Assembly: GCA_963789555.1 (NCBI GenBank)
Contig: CAWBKY010000006.1
Span: 78,473-142,472 of the forward strand
Reading direction: 5' to 3'
Source of the DNA: JACXTP01 sp963789555
GTDB taxonomy: Archaea; Thermoplasmatota; Thermoplasmata; Methanomassiliicoccales; UBA472
DNA: 64,000 nucleotides
Shown piece by piece: positions 1 through 10,293 of this stretch. Under the pieces are notes generated by a model that saw nothing but the letters and a program-made list of their open reading frames with translations, made no database searches and was not told where the DNA came from. Made by a program: the position numbers and the translations under genes. The first letter of the stretch is position 1; every line of letters begins with the position of its first letter.

Positions 1-999
1 AGATGCTGCACGTGGCTGAACTCCTCCACCTGCATGTACTCCGCCACGTGAACGCTGCCCTCCTCGCACACCTTGCCCAGGTCGTTGCGGGCCAGGTCGA
101 CGAGCATGGCATGCTCCGCCCGCTCCTTCTCATCGCCCTGCATCTCCTCCTTCAAGGCCCTGCGCTCCCGCATGGTGGCGCCGATGGGCCTGGTGCCGGC
201 GATGGGGTAGGTGATGACCTCGTCCCTCTTCACCGTGACCAAGGTCTCCGGGCTGGAGCCCAGCACCTTGCGCTCGCCGAAGTCGAGATAGAACATGTAG
301 GGGGAGGGATTGACCTGGCGGAGGGCCTCGTAAAGCGATAGGGGGTCGCCAGCGAACTCCATCTCCTTCTGGCGGGACACGACCACCTGGAACGCCTCAC
401 CGTCGGAGATCCTCTGCTTGGCCAATGAGACGTTCCGTTCGTAATCATGGCGCGGGTCCAGGTCCGTGGTCTTGCCGGCCAGGAAGGCCTCTCCCCCCTC
501 TGGGGCGACCTCCTTGTCGAGGATGCGGCGCAGGTTGTCGCAGCCGTCCACCGACAGGTAGTGGCATTGGAAACGCGAGTGGTCATAGACCACCGCCTCC
601 TTGTAGAACCCCAGCTCGTAGTCTGGGAACGAATCGTCGCGGAGGAAGGGCGTCTTCTTCTCAAGGTAGCGTGCGAACTCGAAGGAGAAGTAACCGACCA
701 GTCCGCCCATGAACGGGAAGCGGCGGTCATCGATGTGGTTCTGCTTGATGACCTCTCGCATGGCCTCCACCGGGTCGTCGCAGTGAGAAGGTGCGCCCGA
801 AACCCTGGCCATCCTCGCAACGGAGCACGAACTTGGGGCAGCAGCCTATGAAGGAATATGAGACGGTCCGCTCCGCTCCCACCGCGCTCTCCAGCAGGAA
901 GGAGGAACGGGCCTGCTTGGAGATGCGTCGGTAGAGCTCCATCGGCGGGGAGGTGATGGGGAGAGGTTCGACGGTGATCCTTGAGGAGCCTTCTGTCAT
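1..999 (-). CDS. trpE: Anthranilate synthase component I (partial, frameshifted)
   Basis: TrpE makes anthranilate from chorismate using ammonia from the TrpG subunit, the first step of tryptophan synthesis. The N-terminus carries SSFLLESAVGAERTVSYSFIG, cut here to its key LLES motif, which in TrpE forms the tryptophan feedback site. The chorismate-binding core follows, with YMFYLDFGERKVLGSSPETL, PIAGTRPIG and DLARNDLGKVCEEGSV all readable. The gene runs off the left edge of the window shortly after EEFSHVQH, so the C-terminal third is missing. One +1 frameshift lies at about 785-815, between CEDGQGF and the DDPVEAM segment. I start at ATG 999. A TATA-like AT-rich stretch lies just upstream (1020-1045), suggesting a short or absent leader. 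PabB is the alternative, but the LLES site favours TrpE. Confidence 0.88.
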
Positions 1000-1019
1000 A
1001 TGCTTAGTGTACATCATTG

Positions 1020-1206
1020 ACTATATTTAATCATTGTTGTATATTATTGTTCATTAAAATGTGAGAAATGGGGGAATGAGGGCACACCGTATTTTCAATG
1101 AAGGAGGATTATTTTTTAACAATGGTTAGAACAACCAGATTTATATCATCCGAAAGTCGATTGTCCAGAATTACTTGTCGTTTGGAAGTAATTCGAGATC
1201 GAAACG
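1020..1206. promoter_or_regulatory. Divergent promoter region trpE / MMPL transporter
   Basis: AT-rich spacer between two divergently read genes. On the minus strand a TTAAATATA-like box lies 20-30 bases before the trpE start. On the plus strand a TTTATATC box sits at about 1139-1146, some 60 bases before the transporter start. No operator repeat stands out. Confidence 0.45.
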
Positions 1207-4200
1207 ATGAGCTATGGGGGGGGGGTTAGCATCAATCTGTTCCGACGATTAGGCAGGTTCATCAATCGCCATAAGAAATTGGTCATCGTCACTTGGATCA
1301 TCGTCTTTCTGCTTTCGATCCCGATGGCATCGATGGTCTTAGACGCAGTGGATTACACGTTCGCCACCGGGGGCACCGAGGACCTGGAAGCGGTGGAGGC
1401 ACAGGTGTACATCAACGAGAACTTCGGCTCCTCTGGTTCAGGAAACACTGGAAGCATCATCCTGATCGATTCCGATCCGGAGCACATCTTCGACCAGGAC
1501 ATCAAGTCCGCTATTTTCAATCTGACAGATAGGATAGAACAGGGCTCCATCGGACGGCACCTTCGAGTTCAATGTCTCCGTCACAAGCATTTACACCGCC
1601 TTGTACGACTACTCTGTGATCTACATCATGCAGATGGCGCCCCTGTACGCGTTGGGCTCGAACCTATCGGTCGCCATCCCCGTCTACCTCTTCGACGTGC
1701 CCTTGGCTTACTGGCAGTCATTCAACGACACCGAGGACGTCCTGCTCATGGAGTACGGTGTCCCCGATACTTATTACGCGAACTGGTTGAATCGAGAATG
1801 CCAGCGGCGGCACCATCGTGGAGATAGATGACCGAGCGTACGAAGCTGACAGTGGAATCGATCCAAGAGAACATCTCCGCCCGGCCTGGACTGAACGACA
1901 CCGAGGCCACTGCACTTTGGCTATACTTCGATTATTTCACCGACGCTTGGAATCGACCTCATCCAACCCAGTTCTCACCAACAACCCCACCGCCCGATTA
2001 CAAAAGGCCATGTTCGAAGGCTACACCGGCTTCATCGAGGACCCTTATATCGTGGCCCAAGGCGACCTCTTCCGCCTCTATCTCACCGTGGTCCATGAGA
2101 GCTTCGACCTGACCAACTACCAGGACTTCCACCGCATCTCCTACTTCAACGATGTCATATTCCAGGGCATCTTCCAAGCGATGATCTCCCTGCTTCCTGA
2201 CGGATATCAGCCGGAGGCCTTGCTCTACTACGACACCTTCTATTCCCAATGGAACGCCTCCAGACGTCGTCCCGACCGTGGAGCAGTTCCGGGGCTACAC
2301 CGACACCGCCGCCGACACCGTCATCGCCAACGCGGGCCAGGTGGTCAGCGGCCTGGTCCAAACCTATTATTACGACTTGGGATGGGACGATAGGGACAAC
2401 GCGACCGCCATCGAGGAGCTGACGGTGCAGTCGATGGCCGAGAGCACGGATACCGCACCCTGGTTGGTGCAGACCATCATGGACCTCGGGGCCAAGCCGG
2501 ACCAACAGGCGGTGGAAGAATTGTCCGCCGAGATCGTGGCCAACTCCACGGTGGCCGACTTCCCCATGCTCGTACTACCATTGATACCCCTGGTCTTGGT
2601 CGGGGGCCAGAACGAGTCCACGTTGATGATGGTGGTCTTTTACCAGGATGGCAAGCCCGTCACTGGGGTTCAGTACGTCGAGACCCTCCGGGAGATGACG
2701 GAGGAGGAGTTCGCCGATGTGAACGATGTGGAACACTACATCACTGGCGTGGACCCGATGACCTATGATTCGATGGAGCAGATGGAGGCGGACCTGGCGA
2801 TCATCGACCCGGTGGCCATCATCCTCATCCTCATCCTCATCGGGCTGTTCTTCAACTCGCTCCTGGCCGCCGGCCTCCCGCCGATCTCGATCGGCATCGC
2901 CGTTGGCATCAGTTTTGCGATATTGTTCCTCATCGCCACCTACATGTTCAGCGTGAACTACTTCGTGATCACCCTGATGATCACGGCCACCTTAGGGGCG
3001 GGATGCGACTATTGCATCTTCATGCTCAGTCGCTACCGGGAGGAACGAAGGAAAGGCAAGACGAAGGAGGAAGCGGTGGAGGAGGCGGTCACCTGGGCCG
3101 GGGAGACCGTGACCACCAGTGCCATCACGGTCATGATCGGTTTCGGCGCGTTGTTCATCGCCAGCCTGGAGATGGTGATGTCGTTCGGAACATTGGCCAT
3201 AGGGATATTGCTGGCCTTGCTGGTCGCTCTGACCTTGATCCCGGCGCTTTTGAGCGTGTTCGGGGACAAGATGTTCTGGCCGGCGAAAAAGATCCGAGAA
3301 CCTACCAAGATCGGCGTCAGGTACTTCACCCATGCCGCCGAATTCTCCATGAAGCATGCCAAGGTGTTGTTGGTGGCGGCGGTGCTGCTTTCCTTGCCGG
3401 CCATATATCTGGTGGTGACGACCCCGACGTCCTATGACTTCGTGGAGACCATGCCCTCCTGCGAGTCCAAGGAAGGCATGGAGGCCATGGAGGACACCTT
3501 CGGGGCGGGCATGATCGACCCGACCACCATCGCCCTGAACATGTCCGGCTCGGTGTACCTGGAGAACGGTCAATTCAACATCACGATGCTGGATGCCATC
3601 GAATGGATGTCGGCAGCAATATGCCGAGGTCGCGGGTATAGCGCAGCTCTACAGTCCGACCAGACCGTTCGGCGAACCGATCGATTATGCCAACCTCAGC
3701 ACGACATACACGGTGGAGGCGGCCCAGCAGGTGGCTATAATGCATTCCATGGTCGGAAAAGGGAACAATAGTGTCATGATCAACATCATCTTCCAGGAGA
3801 ACCCCTTCAGCGATGATGCTATGGACAGCATCCTGGAGATGCGGGACATCGCGGCGTCCGCACCGGACGTGGAGCCGTTGATCGAAATGGTCTATGTGGG
3901 CGGGGGCACGGCTTTGATGTACGACTTCGCCTCGACCATGAGCATCGACTTCGAGCGCATCATCGCCCTCGCCATCATCCTGATCTACATCGTCCTGATG
4001 TTCGTGCTGGGTTCGGTCCTGAACCCGCTGCGGTCGATATTGACCATCCTCCTCTCCATCTTCTGGACGTTGGCCATCACCAGCTTGGTGTTCCAGTGGA
4101 CCATGGACATGTACCTCAATTTCCAGGTCCCTCTCATCCTGATAGTGGTGTGCCTCGGGTTGGGCATGGACTATGACATTTTGCTGTCCACGCGCATCCG

Positions 4201-4685
4201 GGAGGAGGTGCACAAGGGCATGAGCACCAACGAAGCCATCAAGCACAGCTTGCTGGAGACGGGGGGCATAATCACCGCCTGCGGCGTGCATCATGGCCTC
4301 CGCCTTCGGTTCGATGGTGCTCACGGGCAACCCCATGCTCATGCAGTTCGGCCTGGCATTGATGTTGGCGATCCTGCTCGACGCCACTGTGGTGAGGACG
4401 TACCTGGTGCCGGCCATCATGTCCCTGCTCGGCAAGTGGAACTGGTGGGCGCCCAAGTGGATCCAGAGGAAGAGCGCGGAGGACGTGGCCGAAAAAGCGG
4501 GGGAGAAAAGGGCTGAACTCCTCCCACTTCCAGACCATATGACGGACAGAGCTGGTTCAGCGGCGAGCCTGCAACGAGCTGACCATGAGGGTCCAGACGA
4601 CTTTGAGGCCCTGTGGTCGGGGTCTCTTGTTACGACAGTAGCACCTGAACGCCCAAGGCCATCACCACGATGTTCCCCAGGATGA
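1207..4685 (+). CDS. MMPL/RND-family membrane transporter (multiply frameshifted)
   Basis: Large RND-superfamily exporter of the MMPL/HAE type, probably moving lipids or hydrophobic compounds out of the cell. The N-terminus has a first membrane helix (LVIVTWIIVFLLSIP) and a long extracytoplasmic loop. Two six-helix bundles follow, each with the family signatures: GAGCDYCIFMLSRYREE with the following gate helix near 3000-3060, and GLGMDYDILLSTRIREE near 4155-4210, then GIITACGVIMASAFGSM across a frameshift. About 1,100 residues in total. Frameshifts occur near 1550, 1800, 1835-1850, 1965, 2265, 3612 and 4288. Most can be repaired by removing a single base, which points to sequence error rather than decay. 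The exact stop is uncertain: the last open frame ends at 4685, overlapping the 3' end of the convergent LysE gene. Confidence 0.82.
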
Positions 4686-5236
4686 TAGTGGCCACCAGGA
4701 ACCGCCGGGAGAAGAAACGCTTCGCGGTGGCACCGATGTAGACAAGCAACTAACTGCCAGCTCAACGAGGCCAGTCCAGCCCCAAGGGTGAACAGACCAT
4801 TTCCTGCCAGGAGTAATCCCAATCGGACCCGTTGCCGGTGATGAGCGCCATGAAGTAGACGATGGTGAAAGGGTTCAGAGCGGTGAGGACGAAGAACTGG
4901 AGGAAGATCGGCCTTCGCTCAGCTCGGACCGCCCTCCTCATCCTTCCTGCCTTCTCAATTTCATGATGCCATATATCGCCCAGGGCGATGAGCGTGACAC
5001 CGCTCACGATACGCAGCACGTCCTCGTAGGGCGTCAGGAATGGCCAGGACTGCGGACCCCGCCAGCACGGCCATGGCGGCGAAGGAGAGGTCCACGCATG
5101 GCAACGCCTAAGGCGGCGATCAGCCCTGGTCGCGAAGCCCTCGTTCCATCGCCAGGCTGATCAGGAGGACGGAGATGGCCCCGACCGGGATGGCTATGCC
5201 ATATCCTGCCACCATGCCATCGACCAGGGCGCTCAT
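4630..5236 (-). CDS. LysE/RhtB-family exporter (frameshifted)
   Basis: About 200 residues, the usual length for LysE-type amino-acid or metabolite exporters of the cytoplasmic membrane. From the start at 5236 the protein reads MSALVDGMVAGYGIAIPVGAISV, quoted here only for its GYGIAIPVGAISVLLI helix, then GLIAALGVA, a second hydrophobic helix (LSFAAMAVLAGSAVLAIP), DVLRIVSGVTLIALG, the family hallmark FVLTALNPFTIVYFMALI (LNP motif), and a C-terminal helix FLVATIILGNIVVMALGVQ ending at 4630. At least four frame changes are needed (about 5125, 5095, 5030 and 4745). It converges on the MMPL gene. Confidence 0.72.
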
Positions 5237-5342
5237 CGAATCTCCTGCGGCGGGCATCATTCCCGTTCGGATAAATCCATCGCCCTGGCCTGGGCAAGTT
5301 TAACATATCGTCCAAGGACATGCCGCCCCCAGAGGAAGGTCC

Positions 5343-5918
5343 ATGAAGGTGGTGGCGTTCAACGGGAGCCCGCGCAGCAACGGGAACACGCATCAGGCAT
5401 TGCAGATCGTACTGGACGAGCTGAAGGCAGAGGGCATCGAGGTCGAGCTGGTCAACATCGCGGACAAGCATCTCGAGCCCTGCCATGCCTGCGGTGCCTG
5501 CGGCCGCAACAAGGACCAGAGGTGCGTCTACGACAAGGACCGGTTGAACGAATGGGTGCAGCTCATGGCCAAGGCCGACGGCATCCTGCTCGGCTCGCCG
5601 GTCTACTTCGGCTCCATGTCCGCGCAGATGAAGGCGCTGATCGACCGGGCCGGTTACGTGGCCCGGGCCAACGGGGACCTGTTCCAGCGCAAGGTCGGGG
5701 CCGCGGTCGCAGTGAATCGGCGCGCTGGCGCGCTGACCACCTTCGACCACATGAACCACTTCTTCCTCATCGGACAGATGATCGTCCCGGGCTCCAACTA
5801 TTGGAACATCGTCAACGCCCTCAAACCGGGCGACATCCTGGCGGACGAGGAAGGCGTCCGCACCCTGAAGACCCTGGGAAAGAACATGGCTTGGTTGCTG
5901 CGGAAGGTAAGGCAGTGA
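5343..5918 (+). CDS. Iron-sulfur flavoprotein / NADPH-dependent FMN reductase family
   Basis: Intact 191-residue flavodoxin-fold protein. The N-terminal FMN phosphate loop is FNGSPRSNGNT (residues 5-15). A compact cysteine cluster PCHACGACGRNKDQRC (about residues 46-61) matches the Isf-type [4Fe-4S] site seen in methanogen iron-sulfur flavoproteins. LLGSPVYFGSMSAQMKALIDR is the second flavin-binding loop, of which GSPVYFG is the key part. It probably passes electrons from ferredoxin to small acceptors. Its stop codon overlaps the GTG start of the next gene (GTGA), so the two are translationally coupled. Confidence 0.88.
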   Translation: MKVVAFNGSPRSNGNTHQALQIVLDELKAEGIEVELVNIADKHLEPCHACGACGRNKDQRCVYDKDRLNEWVQLMAKADGILLGSPVYFGSMSAQMKALIDRAGYVARANGDLFQRKVGAAVAVNRRAGALTTFDHMNHFFLIGQMIVPGSNYWNIVNALKPGDILADEEGVRTLKTLGKNMAWLLRKVRQ

Positions 5919-6452
5919 GGGAGGTCGGCGACGGGCCTGGGCTGGTCCAGGTCTACACCGGCGACGGCAAGGGCAAGACCACCGCCGCCCTCGGCCTGGC
6001 GCTGCGGGCGGTAGGTCATGGTTATCGCGTGCTCATCGTGCAGTTCATGAAGACCGGGGAGCCATATGGGGAGAGCCGTTCCTTCCATCACCTTCCCGGC
6101 CTGGAGCTGCGCTCCTTCGCCCGGTCGTGCCTCATCAACGCGGACCACCCGGAACCGGAGGACTTCCGGTTCGCCGAGGAGGCTTTGCAGTTCGTCAAGG
6201 AGAGGACCATGTCGAGGGAGTATGACGTGGTCATACTGGACGAGGTGAGCATCGCGGTCAAGTGGGGCCTGGTCGACCCGAAGCGCGTGGTGGATACTGG
6301 TCAAGGAAAGGCCTCCAGGCGTGGAGATGGTGCTGACTGGCCGTTACGCCCCGCCTGAGTTCCTCGAGGTGGCCGACCTCATCACGGAGATGCGCAACGT
6401 GCGGCATCCCTACGAGAATGGAGTGCTCTCGCGGAAGGGCATAGACCGATGA
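5915..6452 (+). CDS. cobO: Cob(I)alamin / corrinoid adenosyltransferase, CobA/CobO type (frameshifted)
   Basis: Transfers the adenosyl group of ATP to reduced corrinoids, giving adenosylcobalamin. The P-loop GDGKGKTT follows VQVYT at the N-terminus, as in CobA/CobO. VVILDEVSIAVKWGL is the Walker B region. After one +1 frameshift near 6300 the C-terminal signature VEMVLTGRYAPPEF and ADLITEMRNVRHPY continues to the stop at 6450-6452. About 179 residues, the normal length. I chose GTG 5915 because it overlaps the stop of the upstream flavoprotein and keeps the frame. A flavoprotein reducing cob(II) to cob(I)alamin next to the adenosyltransferase is a sensible functional pair (inference). Confidence 0.9.
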
Positions 6453-6519
6453 ACGCCTCCTCCGCGGCAATTTGACATCAATTTCAAATAGCGCCGCCTG
6501 CGTGATTCGTCAGGGTAAG

Positions 6520-6673
6520 ATGGTCGAGGTCAAGAAGGAGTCCAAGTGCCAGATCTGCGACAGCTACAACATGAAGGGCATGTGGCAGTGCGAGTGCGGC
6601 GTCGATGAACGTCTCCAAGAACGTCAAGTGCTGGAAGTGCGGACTGCCGCGCGATGACGCGAACCCATCCTGA
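6520..6673 (+). CDS. Small double zinc-ribbon protein (frameshifted)
   Basis: About 50 residues with two cysteine knuckles: SKCQICDSYNMKGMWQCECG and then VKCWKCGLPRDDA. The pattern C-x2-C...C-x-C...C-x2-C suits one or two rubredoxin-like zinc sites. A single +1 frameshift lies at about 6597-6605. The start ATG 6520 follows GTAAG without a strong ribosome-binding site. The role is unknown; such proteins often bind RNA or other proteins. Confidence 0.55.
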
Positions 6674-6686
6674 GTTCCTTTCAGAT

Positions 6687-6965
6687 TCAGAGTGCGAGCT
6701 GTTTCCTCAGCTCGGCCATGTCGATGTTCAGCTGAGCGACGTCGGCCAATGTCGAGACCAGGTTGGTCTGCACGGTTATCTGCGCCCCGCGGAAGAGGCG
6801 TCTTCTTGATCTCCAGCTCCCTGGCGATCCCTTCTCCACCTCGACGATCAAGGAATTTATCTTCCAGGTGCTGGGGTCCAGGTTGCAGGCCGAGACCACC
6901 CCGATGTCCTTGCCGTCCTTGGTTATGACCCTTTTGATGTCCACTAGGTCCAACTCTACCGTCAT
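6687..6965 (-). CDS. PRC-barrel-like domain protein (frame-compensated)
   Basis: About 90 residues. The protein starts MTVELDLVDIKRVITKDGKD, followed by IGVV and KINSLIVEVEK, and ends with AQITVQTNL, VAQLNIDMAELRKQL. This is the PRC-barrel pattern found in small archaeal proteins related to YlmC and RimM C-termini. The central piece IARELEIKKTPL is in another frame: two compensating changes at about 6840 and 6795 restore the original frame, so the open frame as written has a short wrong stretch. The function of such stand-alone PRC proteins in archaea is not established, though a link to cell division or RNA processing has been discussed. Confidence 0.62.
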   Translation of the reverse strand: MTVELDLVDIKRVITKDGKDIGVVSACNLDPSTWKINSLIVEVEKGSPGSWRSRRRLFRGAQITVQTNLVSTLADVAQLNIDMAELRKQLAL

Positions 6966-7113
6966 CTATGCATCCCATCCTATCCCCCGGTCCGGAACGA
7001 CCCGACCCGAAGGCCCGAGATAGATAATGACGCACTAGATAAAATTGGTTTCGATTTTTCTCTCGCTCTGTCATAATAATCGTTAATAATCCATCTTGGG
7101 ATATTACCCTGAG

Positions 7114-8989
7114 ATGAGAGAAGGAAACGGGCGACTGGCGGGAGCAGTACAAGCAAAAGCGGTGCACCGCCCAGGAGGCCGTCCAGCACATACGAAGAGG
7201 GAACACGGTGTTCATCGGCACCGCCTGCGGCGAGCCCCAGGCCCTGGTCAAGGCCATGATCGACGACGCCGATTACCTGGCGGACAACGAGATCGTCCAG
7301 GTCCTCTCATTGGGCCTCACGCCATACACCGAGAGGCGCTTCACCGAGCAGTTCCGGCTCAACGCCCTCTTCATCGGTCCGAACGTGCGGGAGGCGGTGA
7401 ACGAGGGTCGGGCGGATTACACCCCCATCTACCTTTCGGAGATCGAGCGCCTCTTCCAGGACGGAAACATCACCATCGAGGTGGCCTTGGTGCAGGTCGC
7501 CCCCCCGGACGCGCATGGCTATTGCTCCCTGGGCGTCAGCGTCGACGTCACCAAGAGCGCCGCGGAGAACGCGGACATCGTCATCGCCGAGGTGAACCCC
7601 AACATGCCGCGCACCAAAGGGGACGCCTTGCTCCATGTCAGCGAGATCGACTATCTGGTGGAGAGCGACGAGCCTATCCTGGAATGGGCCCAGGAGCGGG
7701 AGGAGGACCCGGAGGTGCTGGCCCGCATCGGTCGGCACCTGAGCGAGCTGGTGGAGGACGGCTCGACGCTTGCAGGTGGGATATGGCACCACCCCCAACG
7801 CGGTACTTGCGCTATCTTGGGGAACAAGAAGGACCTGGGCGTGCACACCGAGATGTTCTCCGACAGCATCATGGACCTGGTCGATGCCGGTGTCATCACC
7901 GGCAAGCGCAAGACCCTGCATCGGGGCAAGATCGTGGCCTCCTTCATCATCGGCACGCGCCGCCTCTATGACTGGGTCAACGACAACGACCTGATCGAGA
8001 TGCACCCCTCCGCCTACACGAACGACCCCTATGTCATCAGTCGGAACGATGACATGATCGCCATCAATTCCGCCTTGGAGGTCGACCTCACCGGGCAGGT
8101 CTGCGCCGACCAGCTGGGCCACCGCTTCTTCTCCGGTCTGGGCGGGCAGGTGGACTTCATGCGCGGCGCCGCCCGCTCGCGCGGCGGCAAGCCGATCATC
8201 GCCCTCCCGTCCACGGCGCAGAACGGCACCATCTCCCGCATATCCCCCCACCTGGAGGAGGGGGCGGGCGTGACCACGCCCCGAGGCGACACCCACTATG
8301 TGGTGACGGAGTACGGCGTGGCCGAGCTGCATGGCAAGAGCATAATGCAGCGCGCCTTGGCGCTGATCAACATCGCCCATCCCAAGTTCCGCGACGAGCT
8401 GCTCGCCCACGCCAAGGCGTTGCGCCTCATCTACCAGGACGTCTCGGACACCGCCTTCAAGGTCACATATCCGGAGCAGTATGAGAGCGTGGCCCGCCTG
8501 GGGGAGATGGTGGTGTACTTCCGCCCGGCCCGCGCCACCGACGAACCGCTGCTCCACGAGCTGTTCTACTCCTTCAGCGACCTCACCGTCTACCAGCGCT
8601 ACATGGCCCCGAAGAAGCGATTCTCCCATCTGGAGCTGCAGTCCGTGGTCAACGTGGACTATTACACCCGGATGACCCTCATCGCCTTCATCAAGGAGAA
8701 GGACGTCTGGCGCGCCATCGGCCTGTGCACCTGGGACCTGGACAAGGAGAGCAACAGCGCCGAGGTGGCGTTCATCGTGGGGGACCGCTGGCAGGGCCGG
8801 GGCGTGGGCAGCCATCTGATGGAGCAGATGGTGCGCATCGGGCGGGACAAGTCGTTGAAGTACTTCACCGCCGAGACGTTGGTGGAGAACAACCGCATGC
8901 TCGAGCTGTTCTACCGCACCGGGCACAAGGTGGAGACCCGCCTGGTCGAGGACACCTACCTGGTCAAGATGGACATCTGGTCCAAGTGA
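7114..8989 (+). CDS. Acetyl-CoA hydrolase/CoA-transferase fused to GNAT acetyltransferase
   Basis: About 625 residues. Residues 1-430 form a class I CoA-transferase of the acetyl-CoA hydrolase/4-hydroxybutyrate CoA-transferase type: RRGNTVFIGTACGEPQAL at the N-terminus, QVAPPDAHGYCSLGVSVD in the middle, GLGGQVDFMRGAARSRGGKP and the C-terminal TEYGVAELHGKS. The rest is a GNAT N-acetyltransferase with the acetyl-CoA loop VGDRWQGRGVGSHLMEQM. This fusion occurs in several anaerobes. I start at ATG 7114, which needs one +1 correction to join WREQYKQKRCTAQEAV. Three extra bases at 7771-7825 distort the segment that should read QVGYGTTPNAVLRYLGNKKD but restore the frame. It could move CoA between short acyl groups, and the GNAT part may acetylate proteins. 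Confidence 0.88.
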
Positions 8990-8993
8990 GATC

Positions 8994-10270
8994 AGGCGCG
9001 TGATGCCTCTCCTCCTTTTCGAGATCCAGTACCAGGCCAATATGGCGACCAGGGCGACCATCCCTAGGACCCATGCGTTGCGGTCCAGGAACACCATGAG
9101 GGACAGGCATGTCGCCAGGCCCAACCAGGGAAAGGCCCGGGCGTACAACGGGGCCTTCATCCGGATGGCGGACCAGTTCACCAGCGCGTAGTAGATCAGC
9201 GAGGCGAAGTTGGACACCGCCGCGGCGAAAAGGATGCTGGACGATAGGGAGAGCAAGGTCATGAGGGCGCCGAAGATGAGGACGGCGATGTAAGGGGAGC
9301 CGGTGCGGGGATGCACCGTCACCAGCCGGGAGGGCAGGTCCCCGTTCCGGGCCATGGCGAAGGAGATCCGTCGAAACCCCAAGAGGGTGGTGAGCAGGAC
9401 GCTCAATGTCGCGGCCAAGGCGGCGACCGTCACCAACCTCCCCATGAACTGCCCCTCCACCAATGCCGCCTCCGTCAGTGGCGAGTCGGAGGCGCCCAGG
9501 GCATCGGTGCCGATCAGACCGATGGCGGTGGCCGCCACCAGGAGATAGATGGCCGTGGAGGCGACCAGCGAGAGGATTATGGCCTTGGGGACGGTGCGCT
9601 GCGGGTCCTTGACCTCCTCGCTCAACATGGCCACCCGGCCGAACCCGGAGAAGGCGAAGAATATCAGGGCGGCCCCTTCCATCACCCCCAAGGGGCCATT
9701 GGGCGCGAACGGGGAGAAATTGCCCATATCGATCAGGAACAGTCCGCCAGGACGAAGAGCACCAGAACGCCGACCTTGAACAATACCAAGCATATCATTG
9801 AACCGGGCCGATCCCTTCAGATCCCCAAAGGTTGAGCCCGGTCACCCCGATGCAGGACATGGCCGCCAGTGCGTTCAAGGGGCAATGGGATGAACAGCGC
9901 CAGATACCCCGCCAGTCCGATGGCGACCGCCGCCCCCGAGGCGATGTTGGAGATGAGCCACATCCAGCCGGAGACGAAGCCCCCCAGGGGCGAGACGAGC
10001 TCATGGGCGAACTCATAGCCCCCACCCTCCTTCGGTATCCGCGTGGCGAGCTCGGCGAAGCTCATGGCGGTGAGGGCGGAGACCAGTGCCCCTATGAGCA
10101 GGGATACGAGCAGGGCGGGGCCGGACAGGCTGGCCGATACGCCGATGACCACGAAGATGCCGGCCCCCACGATGGCCCCCACCCCGATGGCGAAGGCATC
10201 GAACAGGCCCGAGTGAGCGCCTCAGCTCCACCATGGGACGAATTATTGTAGAAGGACCCCTTATTTCCAT
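8994..10270 (-). CDS. APC-superfamily amino acid permease (multiply frameshifted)
   Basis: About 425 residues with 11-12 predicted membrane helices. The first helix has the APC signature FAIGVGAIVGAGIFVVIG. SFAELATRIPKEGGGYEFA is the conserved helix 3 region, and ALIFFAFSGFGRVAMLSEEVKDPQRTVPKAI contains the family motif FSGFGRVAMLSEEVKDP. RISFAMARNGDLPSRL follows. Frame changes lie near 10208, 9875, 9820, 9795 and 9750; most are extra bases, and one at about 9750 looks like a missing G. With one more shift the protein ends in SRKGGEASRA at about 8994, just after the convergent CoA-transferase gene. Substrate unknown. Confidence 0.82.
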
Positions 10271-10293
10271 TTCACCGTTCGGTTTGGAGAACC

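Noticed and set aside
1207..4685. Programmed frameshifting or recoding as explanation of broken frames
   Set aside because: Breaks occur at many unrelated sites without a common slippery motif or downstream structure, in genes of all classes, and nearly all are single extra bases.
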